The position numbers were made by a program, and so were the translations under genes. A stretch of 64,000 nt of DNA, taken from Roseiarcus sp963709185. Lineage in GTDB: Bacteria > Pseudomonadota > Alphaproteobacteria > Rhizobiales > Beijerinckiaceae. The notes below the pieces were generated by a model. It searched no databases and had not been told where the DNA came from. It was given only the letters and a program-made list of their open reading frames with translations. Below are positions 1 through 11,219 of the stretch, piece by piece; the stretch's first letter is position 1, and each line of letters opens with the position of its first letter. The stretch is taken from positions 599,278 to 663,277 of the forward strand of contig CAVPVQ010000028.1 in the NCBI GenBank assembly GCA_963709185.1, read 5' to 3'.

Positions 1-53
1 TCTATCGCCTGGGCTTCAATCCGCTGGCGACGCGCATCTGGAGGGGCGCGTGA
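1..53 (+). CDS. hutI: Imidazolonepropionase, C-terminal end (partial)
   Basis: Only the last 16 codons are in the window, ending with TGA at 51-53. The readable tail (YRLGFNPLATRIWRGA) resembles the C-terminus of rhizobial imidazolonepropionases, which hydrolyse imidazolone propionate to formiminoglutamate, the third step of histidine breakdown. The TGA overlaps the GTG start of hutH in a GTGA arrangement, so the two genes are translationally coupled. The identification rests mainly on operon position and a short motif; another Hut enzyme such as the deiminase HutF is possible. Confidence 0.55.
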   Translation, partial: YRLGFNPLATRIWRGA

Positions 54-1594
54 GCGAGGTCGCGCTCAATCCGGGCGCTGTCGCGCTCGCCGACTGGCGG
101 GCGATCTATCGCGGCGGCGCGCCTCGCCTCGATCCGGCCTGTCGACCGGGGATCGCCGCGAGCGCCGCCGCCGTCGCGCGGATCGTCGCCAGGGGCGAGC
201 CGGTCTATGGCGTGAACACCGGTTTCGGGAAGTTGGCGAGCGCGCGCATCGGCGCGGCGGACCTCGAAGCGCTCCAGCGCAACATCGTCCTGTCGCACGC
301 GGCGGGGGTCGGCGAGGCGACGCGGCTCCCGATCGTCCGGCTGATGACGGCGCTCAAGCTGGCGAGTCTGGCGCAAGGCGCTTCGGGGGTGAAGCCGCGG
401 ACCGTTGAAATGCTGGAGACGATGCTGGCGCGCGGCGTCGCGCCGGTGACGCCCGCGCAAGGCTCGGTCGGCGCCTCCGGCGATCTGGCTCCGCTCGCCC
501 ATATGGCGGCGGCGATGATCGGGGTCGGGGAGATTGTCCTTGACGGCGCGCGCTTGCCGGCGGCCGAAGGCCTGGCGCGGGCCGGTCTCGCGCCGCTCAC
601 GCTTGGGCCGAAGGAAGGACTGGCGCTGCTCAACGGCACACAGTTCTCCACCGCTCATGCCTTGGCGGCGCTGTTCGAAACCGAGGTTCTGTTCGCCTCC
701 GCGCTGGCGACCGGCGCGCTGTCGACTGATGCGGCGCGCGGCTCCGACGCGCCGTTCGATCCGCGCATCCACCGCCTGCGCCGGCATCGCGGCCAGATCG
801 AGACCGCCGAAGCCTTGCGTGCGCTGATGCGCGGCAGCGCCATTCGCGCCTCGCATCTCACCGGCGACGAACGGGTGCAGGATCCCTATTGTCTGCGTTG
901 CCAGCCGCAGGTGATGGGGGCCGCGCTCGACCTGCTGCGGCAGGCCGCCACCACCCTGGCGACAGAAGCCAACGGCGTCACCGACAACCCGTTGATTTTC
1001 GCCGACGAGGACGTTGCGCTGTCGGGCGGCAATTTCCACGCCGAGCCGGTGGCCTTCGCCGCCGACATGATGGCGCTGGCGATTTGCGAGATCGGCTCGC
1101 TCGCCGAACGACGCATCGCGATGCTGGTCGATCCGGCGCTTTCCGGCCTGCCCGCCTTCCTGACACCCAAGCCGGGGCTCAATTCCGGCTTCATGATCGC
1201 GCAGGTGACTGCCGCGGCGCTGGTGTCGGAGAACAAGGGCCGCGCCTTTCCCGCCAGCGTCAATTCGATCCCCACCTCGGCCAATCAGGAGGATCATGTT
1301 TCGATGGCGGCGCATGGTGCGCGGCGGCTGCTGCCGATGGTCGAGAACGCGTTCGCCGTGATCGGGATCGAACTGCTGGCGGCGGCGCAGGGTTGCGACT
1401 TTCATCGCCCGCTGAGTTCGAGCCCGCCGCTGGAAGCCGTCCGCCGCGTCGCGCGCGCCGCGGTTCCGCATCTCGACGACGACCGCTATTTCCATCCGGA
1501 CATCGCGTCGGCGATTGGGCTGGTGCGCGGCGGCGCGATTCTCGCGGCGGCCGGCGCCGACATCCTGCCTTCGATCTGCGGCTCGCCGCCATGA
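50..1594 (+). CDS. hutH: Histidine ammonia-lyase
   Basis: A 514-residue histidine ammonia-lyase, which deaminates L-histidine to urocanate as the first step of the Hut pathway in the cytoplasm. The Ala-Ser-Gly triad that cyclises into the MIO electrophile is visible at residues 142-144 within GSVGASGDLAPLAH, and the substrate-binding YGVNTGFG motif is near residue 53. Length matches the family (about 510). The GTG start at 50 overlaps the preceding stop, and the TGA at 1592 overlaps the next ATG (ATGA), so hutI-hutH-hutG form one coupled transcript. Confidence 0.97.
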   Translation: MSEVALNPGAVALADWRAIYRGGAPRLDPACRPGIAASAAAVARIVARGEPVYGVNTGFGKLASARIGAADLEALQRNIVLSHAAGVGEATRLPIVRLMTALKLASLAQGASGVKPRTVEMLETMLARGVAPVTPAQGSVGASGDLAPLAHMAAAMIGVGEIVLDGARLPAAEGLARAGLAPLTLGPKEGLALLNGTQFSTAHALAALFETEVLFASALATGALSTDAARGSDAPFDPRIHRLRRHRGQIETAEALRALMRGSAIRASHLTGDERVQDPYCLRCQPQVMGAALDLLRQAATTLATEANGVTDNPLIFADEDVALSGGNFHAEPVAFAADMMALAICEIGSLAERRIAMLVDPALSGLPAFLTPKPGLNSGFMIAQVTAAALVSENKGRAFPASVNSIPTSANQEDHVSMAAHGARRLLPMVENAFAVIGIELLAAAQGCDFHRPLSSSPPLEAVRRVARAAVPHLDDDRYFHPDIASAIGLVRGGAILAAAGADILPSICGSPP

Positions 1595-2406
1595 ACGCGC
1601 GCGCCTGGCTCAGCGTCGATTCCGGAGACGCGCCGCTGATCGTCGGCCTGCCGCACACCGGGCTCGAACTCGGCGCGATCGAACCGCGTCTCGTCTCGCC
1701 GTGGCTCGCCCGCAAAGATACGGACTGGTGGGTCGACCGTCTGTACGACTTTGCCGGCTATCTCGGCGCAACCGTCGTGCGCACCGCCATTTCGCGCACC
1801 GTCATCGACGTCAACCGCGATCCGTCCGGCGCCTCGCTTTATCCGGGACAGGCGACCACCGGTCTTTGCCCGACGACGACGTTCGACGGCGAAGCGTTGT
1901 ATCGCGACGGCGAGACGCCTTCCTCAGACGAAATCGCGTCGCGTCGCGCGGCCTGGTTCGACCCATACCACGCCGCGCTGAAGGCCGAGGTCGACCGGCT
2001 TGTCGCGCGCCACGGCCGCGTCGTCCTCTATGATTGTCACTCCATAAGATCGGAGATTCCGCGCCTGTTCGAGGGCGAGCTTCCAGTGTTTAATCTTGGG
2101 ACCAAAGGCGGATTGTCGGCCGATCCCGCGCTCAGCCGCGCCGTCGCCGCGGTTGTCGAGGCGAGCGGGCTGTCCTTCGCAGTCAACGGGCGCTTCAAGG
2201 GCGGCTGGATCACCCGCGCCTGCGGCGATCCGGCGCGCGGCGTGCATGCGCTGCAGATGGAGCTGGCGTGCCGTGGCTACATGCGCGAGCCGTCCAAGGT
2301 CGGCCCGGAGAACTGGCCTTCGCCATACGACCCCTCGTTTGCCGAGGGAATGCGGCGAACGCTAAGGGATGTCCTTCAGTCGGCGCTCGATTGGGCGCGC
2401 GCGTGA
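1591..2406 (+). CDS. hutG: N-formylglutamate deformylase
   Basis: A 271-residue N-formylglutamate amidohydrolase, which releases formate and glutamate at the end of the formylglutamate branch of histidine degradation. The motifs PHTGLELG near the N-terminus, DVNRDPSG and YDCHSIRS carry the likely metal-binding and catalytic residues of the family. The ATG at 1591 overlaps the hutH stop. Its presence implies the five-step route through HutF (deiminase) rather than direct formiminoglutamate hydrolysis; hutF is not in this window and would lie upstream if present. Confidence 0.93.
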   Translation: MNARAWLSVDSGDAPLIVGLPHTGLELGAIEPRLVSPWLARKDTDWWVDRLYDFAGYLGATVVRTAISRTVIDVNRDPSGASLYPGQATTGLCPTTTFDGEALYRDGETPSSDEIASRRAAWFDPYHAALKAEVDRLVARHGRVVLYDCHSIRSEIPRLFEGELPVFNLGTKGGLSADPALSRAVAAVVEASGLSFAVNGRFKGGWITRACGDPARGVHALQMELACRGYMREPSKVGPENWPSPYDPSFAEGMRRTLRDVLQSALDWARA

Positions 2407-2443
2407 ACTGGTTGTTTTCGAGTCCATCGGCACGAGGCTTTCC

Positions 2444-4120
<1,677 letters not shown>

Positions 4121-4242
4121 GCGCCGGGCGACAACGTCGATGCGCCTCGCCCGGCGGCCGCGCGGTATTTTCCATCGCGATGGCGCTCGGACCGCCCATG
4201 GTCTACGATTTAACAGCAACCGCCAACCCGGAGCCCGCCCCG

Positions 4243-4510
4243 ATGTGCCGAAACATTCGCACGCTTTTCAATTTCGAACCGCCCGCGACCGATGACGAAA
4301 TTCGCGCCTCGGCGCTGCAGTTCGTTCGCAAGCTGAGTGGATTTGCGCGGCCCGTCGAAGGCCAACGAGGCGGCGTTCGATCGGGCGGTCGACGAGGTGT
4401 CGGAGGCCGCGCGACGGCTGCTGGAGTCGCTGGACGCCACCCGTCCTCCGCGCGATCGCGAGGTCGAGGCGATGAAGGCCAAGACGCGGGCAAGGGAGAG
4501 GTTCGCGTAG
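4243..4510 (+). pseudogene. DUF2277 family protein, frameshifted
   Basis: The start MCRNIRTLFNFEPPATDDEI is typical of the small DUF2277 family (about 90 residues, function unknown). The reading frame is intact to FARP at 4353, then one extra base near 4354 moves the rest (SKANEAAFDRAV to RERFA, stop at 4508) into the +1 frame. Removing one base gives a full-length 88-residue product with no other defect. Because the downstream frame is perfectly preserved, a recent mutation or a sequencing insertion is more likely than long-term decay. The gene follows hutU by about 120 bp. Confidence 0.75.
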
Positions 4511-4711
4511 GCGGGACGCTCGCGTCTCGATGAGGCGACCTGCCGTGCGCCGAAAAGACGGTATGCGGACCGAGCGCCTATGCAATTGTGAATAGCAGTG
4601 CGACGCTTTCATGCGATTGTGCGGGAGGGACGGCTTGGCCGAAGAGTGGCGTCGATCAAACGATCCCACAAAGGCCAAGCCCCATGTCGCCCACGTTCGC
4701 CGAAGCCGACA

Positions 4712-5117
4712 ATGAAGCCCGTCGCGGCCGACCAGCCTCATCGTCGCGGGCCGGCGTCGTTGACGGGAATTCCGCGCCTTCTGCTGCGGTTCGAAGGGGG
4801 CGCGCGCTTGCGGCGGCGTCGCTCGCCTACGCGTCGGATCGGTGGCGGCTGGGCGATGTTCGCCGTGCTGTTTCTCGTCCCCGACATGTTCATGCTGGGA
4901 TATCTCGCACGGACCCAGGATCGGCGCGGCCGTCTACAACGCCGGCCATACCTACATCGCGCCGACAGCTTTGGCCGCCTATGGACTGTTGCAAGCCCAG
5001 CCGCTTGCGCTCGAAATCGCGTTGATCTGGATCGCGCATATCGGCTTCGACCGGCTGCTGGGCTTCGGCTTGAAATACCAGAGCGCCTTCGGTCACAGCC
5101 ATCTCAGCAAGGCCTGA
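4712..5117 (+). pseudogene. DUF4260 family membrane protein, multiply frameshifted
   Basis: Three reading frames together spell a DUF4260 integral membrane protein of about 130 residues: LLRFEGGA, then ALAAASLAYASDR in a second frame, then GWAMFAVLFLVPDMFMLGYL back in the first, then GPRIGAAVYNAGHTY through to HSHLSKA and the stop at 5115 in a third. Shifts fall near 4803, 4843 and 4910. Each piece keeps strong family similarity (LVPD, LGYL, YNAGHTY, IWIAHIGFDRLLGFGLKY), so the underlying gene looks functional apart from the indels. No function is established for the family; about four membrane segments are expected. Confidence 0.65.
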
Positions 5118-5312
5118 GGCGATGGAAGTCGTGCAGATGTCCTCGTCTCGACAAGCGCCCAAAGCCATGCCGTCCGGCGCCTGATCCTGCCTCCTGTCGC
5201 GCCGATCGCCGTCTGCTGTGGATCGCCGCGCATGCCGCCGTCCTGCTGCTCGCCGACGGCCGCCTGCCGTTCGATCGACCGGCGCTCGCCGGAATTCCGT
5301 TCGCCGCCCAAG

Positions 5313-6161
5313 ATGGCGGCCCCTTCATTCGTGATGATCGAGATATTCTTGCTGATGGGCGTCGTCTATTGGCTGACCCGCAAGCGCGCGATCCCCGATA
5401 TCGCCGCCCGCGCGCCGGCCCGCCGCGTCGCGGGCCGCGAGACCGCCGCCTTGCTGGCTTACGCGGCGGCGGGTCAGGTCGGGGGCTGGATTGTCGGACC
5501 GGCGCTGGGTTTTCGCCCGTTCAGCTTCCATATCGCGGGAACATTGGTCGGCTGTTCGACGCCGCCGCCGCCAGGGGAAGTCCTGACCTGGGCGATCTAC
5601 AACTTCCTGGTTTTCGCCGTCGTTCCTTATCTGTGGTTTCGTCGCCGTTACGATCCGGTCGCGCTCAACCTCCGCTCGACCAACCGGCGCAACGACCTAT
5701 TGGTGATCGCCGTCGTCTGTCTCATCGAGGGCGCGTTCGAGTGCTCGACGTTGGGCGCCGACATCCTTCGTCTCAGCCCTCGCCAGCTTCTCGTCGGGGC
5801 GCCGCTTGGCTTCCTCCTCTTCTTCATCGGCACGGTGCTGCCAACGATGGTGCTGATCTATGCGATCCTGGTGCCGCGCTATCTCAAGCTGACCGGCTCG
5901 GCGACGACCACGGTGCTGCTTGGCGGCCTGACCTACGCGCTGATGCATATCGTCGAGGGCTGGTCGGCCTTCGATTCACCGCGCGATGCCGCGTTGTCGC
6001 TGATCTTCGTCGTGCTCGGCTACCTCGGCCCGGGCATGATCAAGACCTACATCACGCTACGCACGGGAAACGCCTGGGTCCATGCGTTCGGCTACCACGC
6101 CGTCGCGCCGCACGTGCTCATCGACACGCCGCTGGTTGTTCAGGCGTTTGGCATTCGCTAG
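5313..6161 (+). CDS. CPBP-like polytopic membrane protein
   Basis: About 282 residues with roughly seven hydrophobic segments. The late motifs YALMHIVEGW and NAWVHAFGYHAVAPH resemble the histidine-bearing motifs of CPBP-family (CAAX protease and bacteriocin-processing) membrane proteins, but the paired glutamates of the first motif are not obvious, so protease activity is uncertain. ATG 5313 is a compromise: the codons before it (from 5232) look out of frame, whereas a hydrophobic stretch in another frame at about 5205-5305 (LLWIAAHAAVLLLADGRLPF) looks like the true N-terminus, implying a further frameshift near 5310-5330. Confidence 0.6.
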   Translation: MAAPSFVMIEIFLLMGVVYWLTRKRAIPDIAARAPARRVAGRETAALLAYAAAGQVGGWIVGPALGFRPFSFHIAGTLVGCSTPPPPGEVLTWAIYNFLVFAVVPYLWFRRRYDPVALNLRSTNRRNDLLVIAVVCLIEGAFECSTLGADILRLSPRQLLVGAPLGFLLFFIGTVLPTMVLIYAILVPRYLKLTGSATTTVLLGGLTYALMHIVEGWSAFDSPRDAALSLIFVVLGYLGPGMIKTYITLRTGNAWVHAFGYHAVAPHVLIDTPLVVQAFGIR

Positions 6162-6356
6162 AGCGCCGACGCGCGCTATCATTCGCGGCGCGGGTGTTTC
6201 ACCCATAAGAACGCGCCGAGGATGGCCCTCTACGCCCCATCCAGGACGCGCGCCTTGCGCGTTCATACGGATGGAAGAACCGCCCCTATGCGAACAAGTC
6301 CCGATAACAAGGGGGACTCCGCGTGGCCGCGCAATTCAATCAGTCCACGTCATCCT

Positions 6357-7208
6357 TCAGCGTGGCCTCAAATAGACGAACGTTTGGTACGGATCGGCAA
6401 GCGTGGCCCCAATCCGCCACAGCTCCCAGTCGGGGTAGTTCGTCTCGATGAATTCCTTGGACATGGAGGTCTCGCCATACGCCGGATTCGCCGCGGTTGC
6501 ATCGGCCGGCAAAAAGGAAAACCCGGCGGCGGCGTGCTCGGCCTTTTGCTTGGAATAGTCGATCTTTTTCCGATCAGCGAGATAATCCCACATCTCGACC
6601 GGGCGCACAGTGATGATCGCCAACCCGTCGTCAGCGATGCGTCGTCTCATAGCGGCCAAAACGGCGTCCGACACCGATCTGGAGAGGTGGGTGAAGATCG
6701 AGAATGCGTAGATAAGATCAAAGCGGACGCCGGGAAACGGCAGCGCGGAGGGCGTCACGTCGGATTTCGCGAGGCTCACGCCCAAATTCGCGGCTCGGGC
6801 ATGCTCCAGAGAAACGTCCCAGGCGTCGCAGCCGAACAATTTCTCGGCGGGCGTAAAGTACAACATTAGCCTGAGAAGGCGCCCCCACCCGCAACCGAAA
6901 TCGAGGACGTTGCTTTTCGCGATGTCCTTGCCTGTCAGCTCCGCGTAAGACGCCACCATCGTATTGACGAACGACAAGCTCTGCCGGAGCAGAGTGATCC
7001 CGCTGCTCCCTGTCCACTGCTTTTGAACATCGTCGGGCGTCTTTCTCGGAAGCAGCTCAGAAAGGTGGGGAAAATCCGCAGACGGCAATTCGAGCAAGAG
7101 CTCGCCGAACGCGTCGACGGATGTCCGTCTCATCGCAGACAAGATCGCTTCCTTGGGAAGCCCGCTCAGATCGACAGTCTTCAGAAATTCCTTCATTGAA
7201 TGCTGCAT
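6357..7208 (-). CDS. SAM-dependent class I methyltransferase
   Basis: A 283-residue protein with a Rossmann-type methyltransferase core. Motif I VLDFGCGWGR is at residues 101-110, the acidic residue ending strand 2 follows in LFGCDAWD, and the motif IV region is FDLIYAFSIFTHL. The N-terminal 90 residues are helical and of unknown role. Neighbours give no pathway clue: it stands alone between intergenic stretches and points left. The substrate cannot be named. Base composition of its flanks is slightly lower in GC than the surroundings, so acquisition by transfer is possible but unproven. Confidence 0.75.
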   Translation of the reverse strand: MQHSMKEFLKTVDLSGLPKEAILSAMRRTSVDAFGELLLELPSADFPHLSELLPRKTPDDVQKQWTGSSGITLLRQSLSFVNTMVASYAELTGKDIAKSNVLDFGCGWGRLLRLMLYFTPAEKLFGCDAWDVSLEHARAANLGVSLAKSDVTPSALPFPGVRFDLIYAFSIFTHLSRSVSDAVLAAMRRRIADDGLAIITVRPVEMWDYLADRKKIDYSKQKAEHAAAGFSFLPADATAANPAYGETSMSKEFIETNYPDWELWRIGATLADPYQTFVYLRPR

Positions 7209-7429
7209 TTGGCGCCTGACTTTGAATTGCTCGACGGGATCGCATCATGAACGAGATGTCGTTAATCGATGATTTCGTCGATTCATTCAATTTGCGACTT
7301 GAAGTCGAATATCATGCGTCCCGGCTTGCCACGACGTGACGCGCATCGCGCGAATTCGACTGCGTCGAGACGATCGAACGAGACAATGCGTCTCATCTCC
7401 TTATAGCTCTCCGTCGCCGGCGCCTCGAT

Positions 7430-8075
7430 CTAGCCAGCCGTCGCCGCCTTCTTCCGCTCGGCGACCAGCGCATCGTCGATGGCTCTGGCGCGCACGGCGG
7501 CCGGTCGCGCGCTGAGCCGCGCCCAGGTACCGTTCGAACGCTGGGCGTTTGTCGATGGCGCCAAACATCATCCCCCAGCCGATCTGCGACCCGAAATAGA
7601 CGTCGGCGGCGGTGAAATCGTCGCCCGCCACGTAGTCGCGTTCGGAGACCACGCGCTCCGCCGTGTTCAACACATCGGCGAGGCTGCCGTAGCCCGCCGT
7701 CGAGCCGCGCCCCTCGGGCACCACGAAGCCCAGCGCCTTGTTGGTCGCCGCCGCTTCAATCGGGCCGGCGGCGAAGAACAGCCAGCGGTAGTAGGGCGCG
7801 CGACGGCGATCGCCGGGAGGCGGGGCCAGACCGGCGTCCGGAAACGCGTCAGCGAGATAGGCGCAGATCGCCGCGGCTTCAGTGACCACTGTGTCGCCGT
7901 GGCGAATCGCCGGCACTTTGCCCATCGGATTGATGCCGAGATAGTCGGGCGCCTTCATCGTCGTTCCGAAATCGAGCAACTCGGTGCGATAGGGCTGGCC
8001 GGTCTCCTCGAGCATCCAACGGGCGATCCGGCCACGCGACATCGGGTTGGTGTAGAGCACAAGTTCATCGGCCAT
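7430..8075 (-). pseudogene. Glutathione S-transferase, C-terminal frameshift
   Basis: The N-terminal thioredoxin-fold domain (residues 1-80, with the TNPMSRGRIARWMLEETG glutathione-site helix and the VPAIRHGD cis-proline loop) and the helical C-domain are intact to RPAFERYL. At the CCC run 7522-7524 one extra base throws the frame; deleting it restores ARLSARPAAVRARAIDDA and a natural stop at 7430, giving a standard 214-residue transferase. As written, the frame would instead run on to 7401 with an arginine-rich tail. ATG 8075 is preceded by GGAGGATCCG, a good ribosome site. The natural electrophilic substrate is unknown. Confidence 0.75.
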
Positions 8076-8309
8076 CGGATCCTCCGTTCCGTTGAAGAAG
8101 GATTATCGCGCAACCGCGATCGACGGTCACCCTCGAAGTTGTGACCTCGAAGTTGTGGCCTCGACGATACGGGCCGTGTCGGCGTCGCCGATCATATCGA
8201 CGGACCGCCTATGACGAATGAGACCGCCGCGAATCGCCGACGGCGGCCGGCGAGCGCAGAGGCAGGGCGATCGGCGGACCGACCTATGCCGCGGCGAATT
8301 CAGGCCGGC

Positions 8310-9897
8310 TCAGGCGACGCGGCCGGTCTTGCCTTTTTCCTGCGAGAGCTTGATCGCCTGCTTGGCGTCAAGAAAGAAGTCGGTCGCATCCTTCGGCATC
8401 GGATGTCCGAAGAAATAGCCCTGGCCGAAGTTGCAGCCCTGATCGGACAGCCAATTGAGGTTGGTGTCGGTTTCAATCCCTTCGGCGGTTGTCTGAAGGC
8501 TCAGGCTCGTGCCGAGTTGAATGATCGCGTCGACCAGTTTGGCCCGCTCGCTGCCCTGCTTCAGCGTCGTGACGTAGCTCTTGTCGATTTTCAGTTTGTT
8601 GAATTTCAGTTCGCTGACATGGTACAGGCTTGAATAGCCCGTGCCGAAGTCGTCCAGCGCGATCGTGACGCCAAGGTTCTGCAGGGATGTGAGGATCGAG
8701 CGGGCCGCGTCGAGATCGTTGATGAGAGCCGAACTCGGTGATCTCGGCCTCGAGACGGCTTGGCGCGAACCCGGTCTCGGTCAGAATTGCCAGAGTTCGC
8801 GCCGGCAACAAGTGATCCTTGAGTTGGCGCGCCGAGATATTGATCGCGAGCTGCAGGTGCGGCGGCCAGCTTTGCGCGTCGAGGCAGGCTTGCCGCAGGA
8901 GGCTGTAGAAAAGATCCGAGATCAATCCGGTTTCCTCGGCGGTCGGGATGAAGTCGCCGGGCGCGATCACCCCCCGGGTCGGATGATTCCAGCGCGCGAG
9001 AACCTCGAAGCCCGCCAGCTCCTGATGAGGCAGGGAGACGATCGGCTGATAGTAGGGGGCGATCTCGCCGTTGGAGATCGCCCGTCGCAGGTCGGATTCG
9101 AGCTGCGCCCGGGCCTGCAGCGCCAGATCCATCGCCGCGTGGAAGAAACGAAATGTTCCGCGTCCTTCCCGTTTGCCCAGATACATCGCGACATCCGCGC
9201 CATGCAGCAGCGTGTCCGGTTGCTGGTTGTCTGGCGTGGCGAGGGCGATGCCGATCGTCGAGTCGACCTCGACCTGGCCGTGATTCCAGGGAATCGGTCG
9301 GCGCACTGTGGCGATCATCCGCTGCGCCAGGTCGCCGAGGGCCTCCTGATCGAGCCCGACCGGCAGCAGGGCGACGAATTCATCGCCGCCAAGGCGGGCG
9401 ACCGTGCCGCCCGGCGGAACGACCTCGCGCAACCGATCGGCGACGGCGCAGAGGACGGCGTTGCCGGCCGCGTGGCCATGGACGTCGTTGATCGGTTTGA
9501 ACCGATCCAGGTCAATCAGCATGACCGCGAAGGAATCTTCGGGCCGGCGCGCCGCCAGGGCCGCCCGAAGCGTCTCCTGAAAGAGCCGCCGATTGGCCAG
9601 GCCGGTCAGCGAGTCATGTCGCGATGTGGACTCCGCGAGGGCCTCGGCCGCGATTCGCGCAACGATCGCCCGGCGCAGCAAGATGGATTTGCGGATTGTC
9701 GCGGCGAAGGCCCCGATCCCCATGCAACTGCTGAGCATCAGGAGGTCGATGAGATTGTGGGCGATTGCGTAGCGCCATATCGTCTCGAAGACTCCGAATC
9801 GCGCCCCGACGATCCAGACGCAAGTTCCCATCACCATGAGAGCCAACAGCTCAAAGAGCTCGCTCTGGCCCCATGTCTCGGTCGTTACGTTGCGCAT
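8310..9897 (-). pseudogene. GGDEF-EAL cyclic-di-GMP enzyme, frameshifted in EAL domain
   Basis: Domain order: two N-terminal membrane segments (about residues 13-70), a GGDEF diguanylate cyclase domain with the canonical RLGGDEF site, then an EAL phosphodiesterase domain with EVLARWNHP, NISARQL, and after frame correction LDDFGTGYSSLYH, KIDKSYV, AEGIET and GQGYFFGHPM. One extra T at about 8731 (minus-strand GAGTTCGGC where GAGTCGGC is expected) breaks the EAL domain; with it removed the protein is about 528 residues and ends at 8310. Start MRNVTTETWG at 9897 is preferred over 10002 because the extra residues do not look coding. Both catalytic sites appear intact otherwise. Confidence 0.8.
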
Positions 9898-10150
9898 CGA
9901 CTGAAGTTCCGCTTCACACGATCTGAACCTCAGACCAGAATTTTGCGGAACGATTAAATATTGCAAAGATCGCCCAATAATCGCGAGCGTGAAAGTATTC
10001 AATATGAATGGATCGTTAATGTCGGCGCTTAAGTATTTTGACGAGGCGGAGATATGTTGTCATGCAGGCGCCTGACTGGCCGGGCCCCGAATTTGCCTCC
10101 CGGCGGTGTTCGACCCGAACCGGCCCGCATCCTCAACGTTAAGGACGCGC

Positions 10151-11209
10151 TCAGCTCTGTTCGACGAATTGCAGCCCCGCGCACAAAGCGGCGGCATGCC
10201 GCAGCGCCGCGGCGGCGACGACCACCATCTGCGGGAGCACCAGCCATTCCAGCGTCCAGGCCGCGCCCGAACGCTCATTCTCATGCACGAGCGCCTGATG
10301 ATGCGCGCCGAGCAGGGCGGCGTTGAAGCGCGCGAGCGCGACGAGCGCCTCGGCGCGCACCGGGTTTGATTTGTGGGGCATCGCCGACGAGCCGCCGCCG
10401 TCGGCGAGTTTGACCTCGCCGATCTCGTTTTGCGCCATAATCGCAACATCGGCGCCGATCTTGCCGAGCGAGCCGGCGACCAACGACGCCCACGCCGCCA
10501 ACTCGGCGAGGGCGTCGCGCTCCACCTGCCAACACGGTCCCGCGCCCAGCCGCAACAGGCGCGCAAGCTCGACGACGATCGCCGCGCCCTTGTCCTCCAG
10601 GTCGCCGCGCACCCCGACCGGGCCGCCGAACTGGACGACGAGCAGGCGCGGCCGCAATTCGTCGAGGCGTTCGATATGCCGCTCCAGCGGTTCCCGCCAG
10701 CCGCGCAGCTTGTTGGCGGCGTGAATGGGCAACGCGCGCTGCATCCGCGTGCGCCCCATCAGTCTCACCGACCCCTGCGTCGTCTCCAGCGCGCGCAGCG
10801 ATCCGATCAACGCGCGCAGTCGCGCCTCGAAAAGGCCCAGCACCGGCTTCAACCGCAGGACCAGGCTGGTGTCGACGACGTCCTGGCTGGTGGCGCCGCG
10901 ATGAACATGCGCATCATGCGGAGCGCCGACTTCGGCGCGCAGCAACCTGATCAGCGCCGGCGCGACCACGCCGTCGCGGGCCGCGCCGGCGGCGAGGCTC
11001 GCGACATCAGGCGAAAATTGGTCGCAGACCGCCGCGATGCGCGCCGCCGCCGCGGTCGGAATAAGGCCGGCCGACCCTTGCGCTCTTGCAAGGGCGCTCT
11101 CGAAATCGAGCATCGTCCTGACGTCGGCCTCGACGGAGAAATAGCCCGCGACTTCGTCGTCGCCAAGCAGCGCGGAAAGAATCGGGCTATCGAGGGCCGA
11201 AACTGTCAT
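10151..11209 (-). CDS. pcaB: 3-carboxy-cis,cis-muconate cycloisomerase
   Basis: A 352-residue member of the fumarase/aspartase superfamily, bearing the signature GSSAMPHKSNP at residues 273-283 and the HRGATSQD segment at 103-110. It lactonises 3-carboxymuconate to 4-carboxymuconolactone in protocatechuate degradation. Adenylosuccinate lyase and argininosuccinate lyase share the fold, but the adjacent pcaC and pcaD settle the assignment. ATG 11209 was chosen because the longer frame upstream only overlaps pcaC. It lies 10 bp after pcaC and is the last gene of a pcaD-pcaC-pcaB transcript. Confidence 0.93.
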   Translation of the reverse strand: MTVSALDSPILSALLGDDEVAGYFSVEADVRTMLDFESALARAQGSAGLIPTAAAARIAAVCDQFSPDVASLAAGAARDGVVAPALIRLLRAEVGAPHDAHVHRGATSQDVVDTSLVLRLKPVLGLFEARLRALIGSLRALETTQGSVRLMGRTRMQRALPIHAANKLRGWREPLERHIERLDELRPRLLVVQFGGPVGVRGDLEDKGAAIVVELARLLRLGAGPCWQVERDALAELAAWASLVAGSLGKIGADVAIMAQNEIGEVKLADGGGSSAMPHKSNPVRAEALVALARFNAALLGAHHQALVHENERSGAAWTLEWLVLPQMVVVAAAALRHAAALCAGLQFVEQS

Positions 11210-11219
11210 GGGACGGACG

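Noticed and set aside
2..1495. Long minus-strand ORF antisense to hutH
   Set aside because: Arginine/glutamine-rich shadow of a GC-rich gene on the other strand; hutH has intact catalytic motifs.
4598..6208. A single 536-residue plus-strand ORF spanning the DUF4260 and CPBP-like genes
   Set aside because: It stitches together pieces in the wrong frame for most of its length; the hydrophobic conserved segments lie in other frames.
6222..6869. Plus-strand ORF opposite the methyltransferase
   Set aside because: The minus strand carries the clear SAM-binding motif; the plus frame is a shadow.
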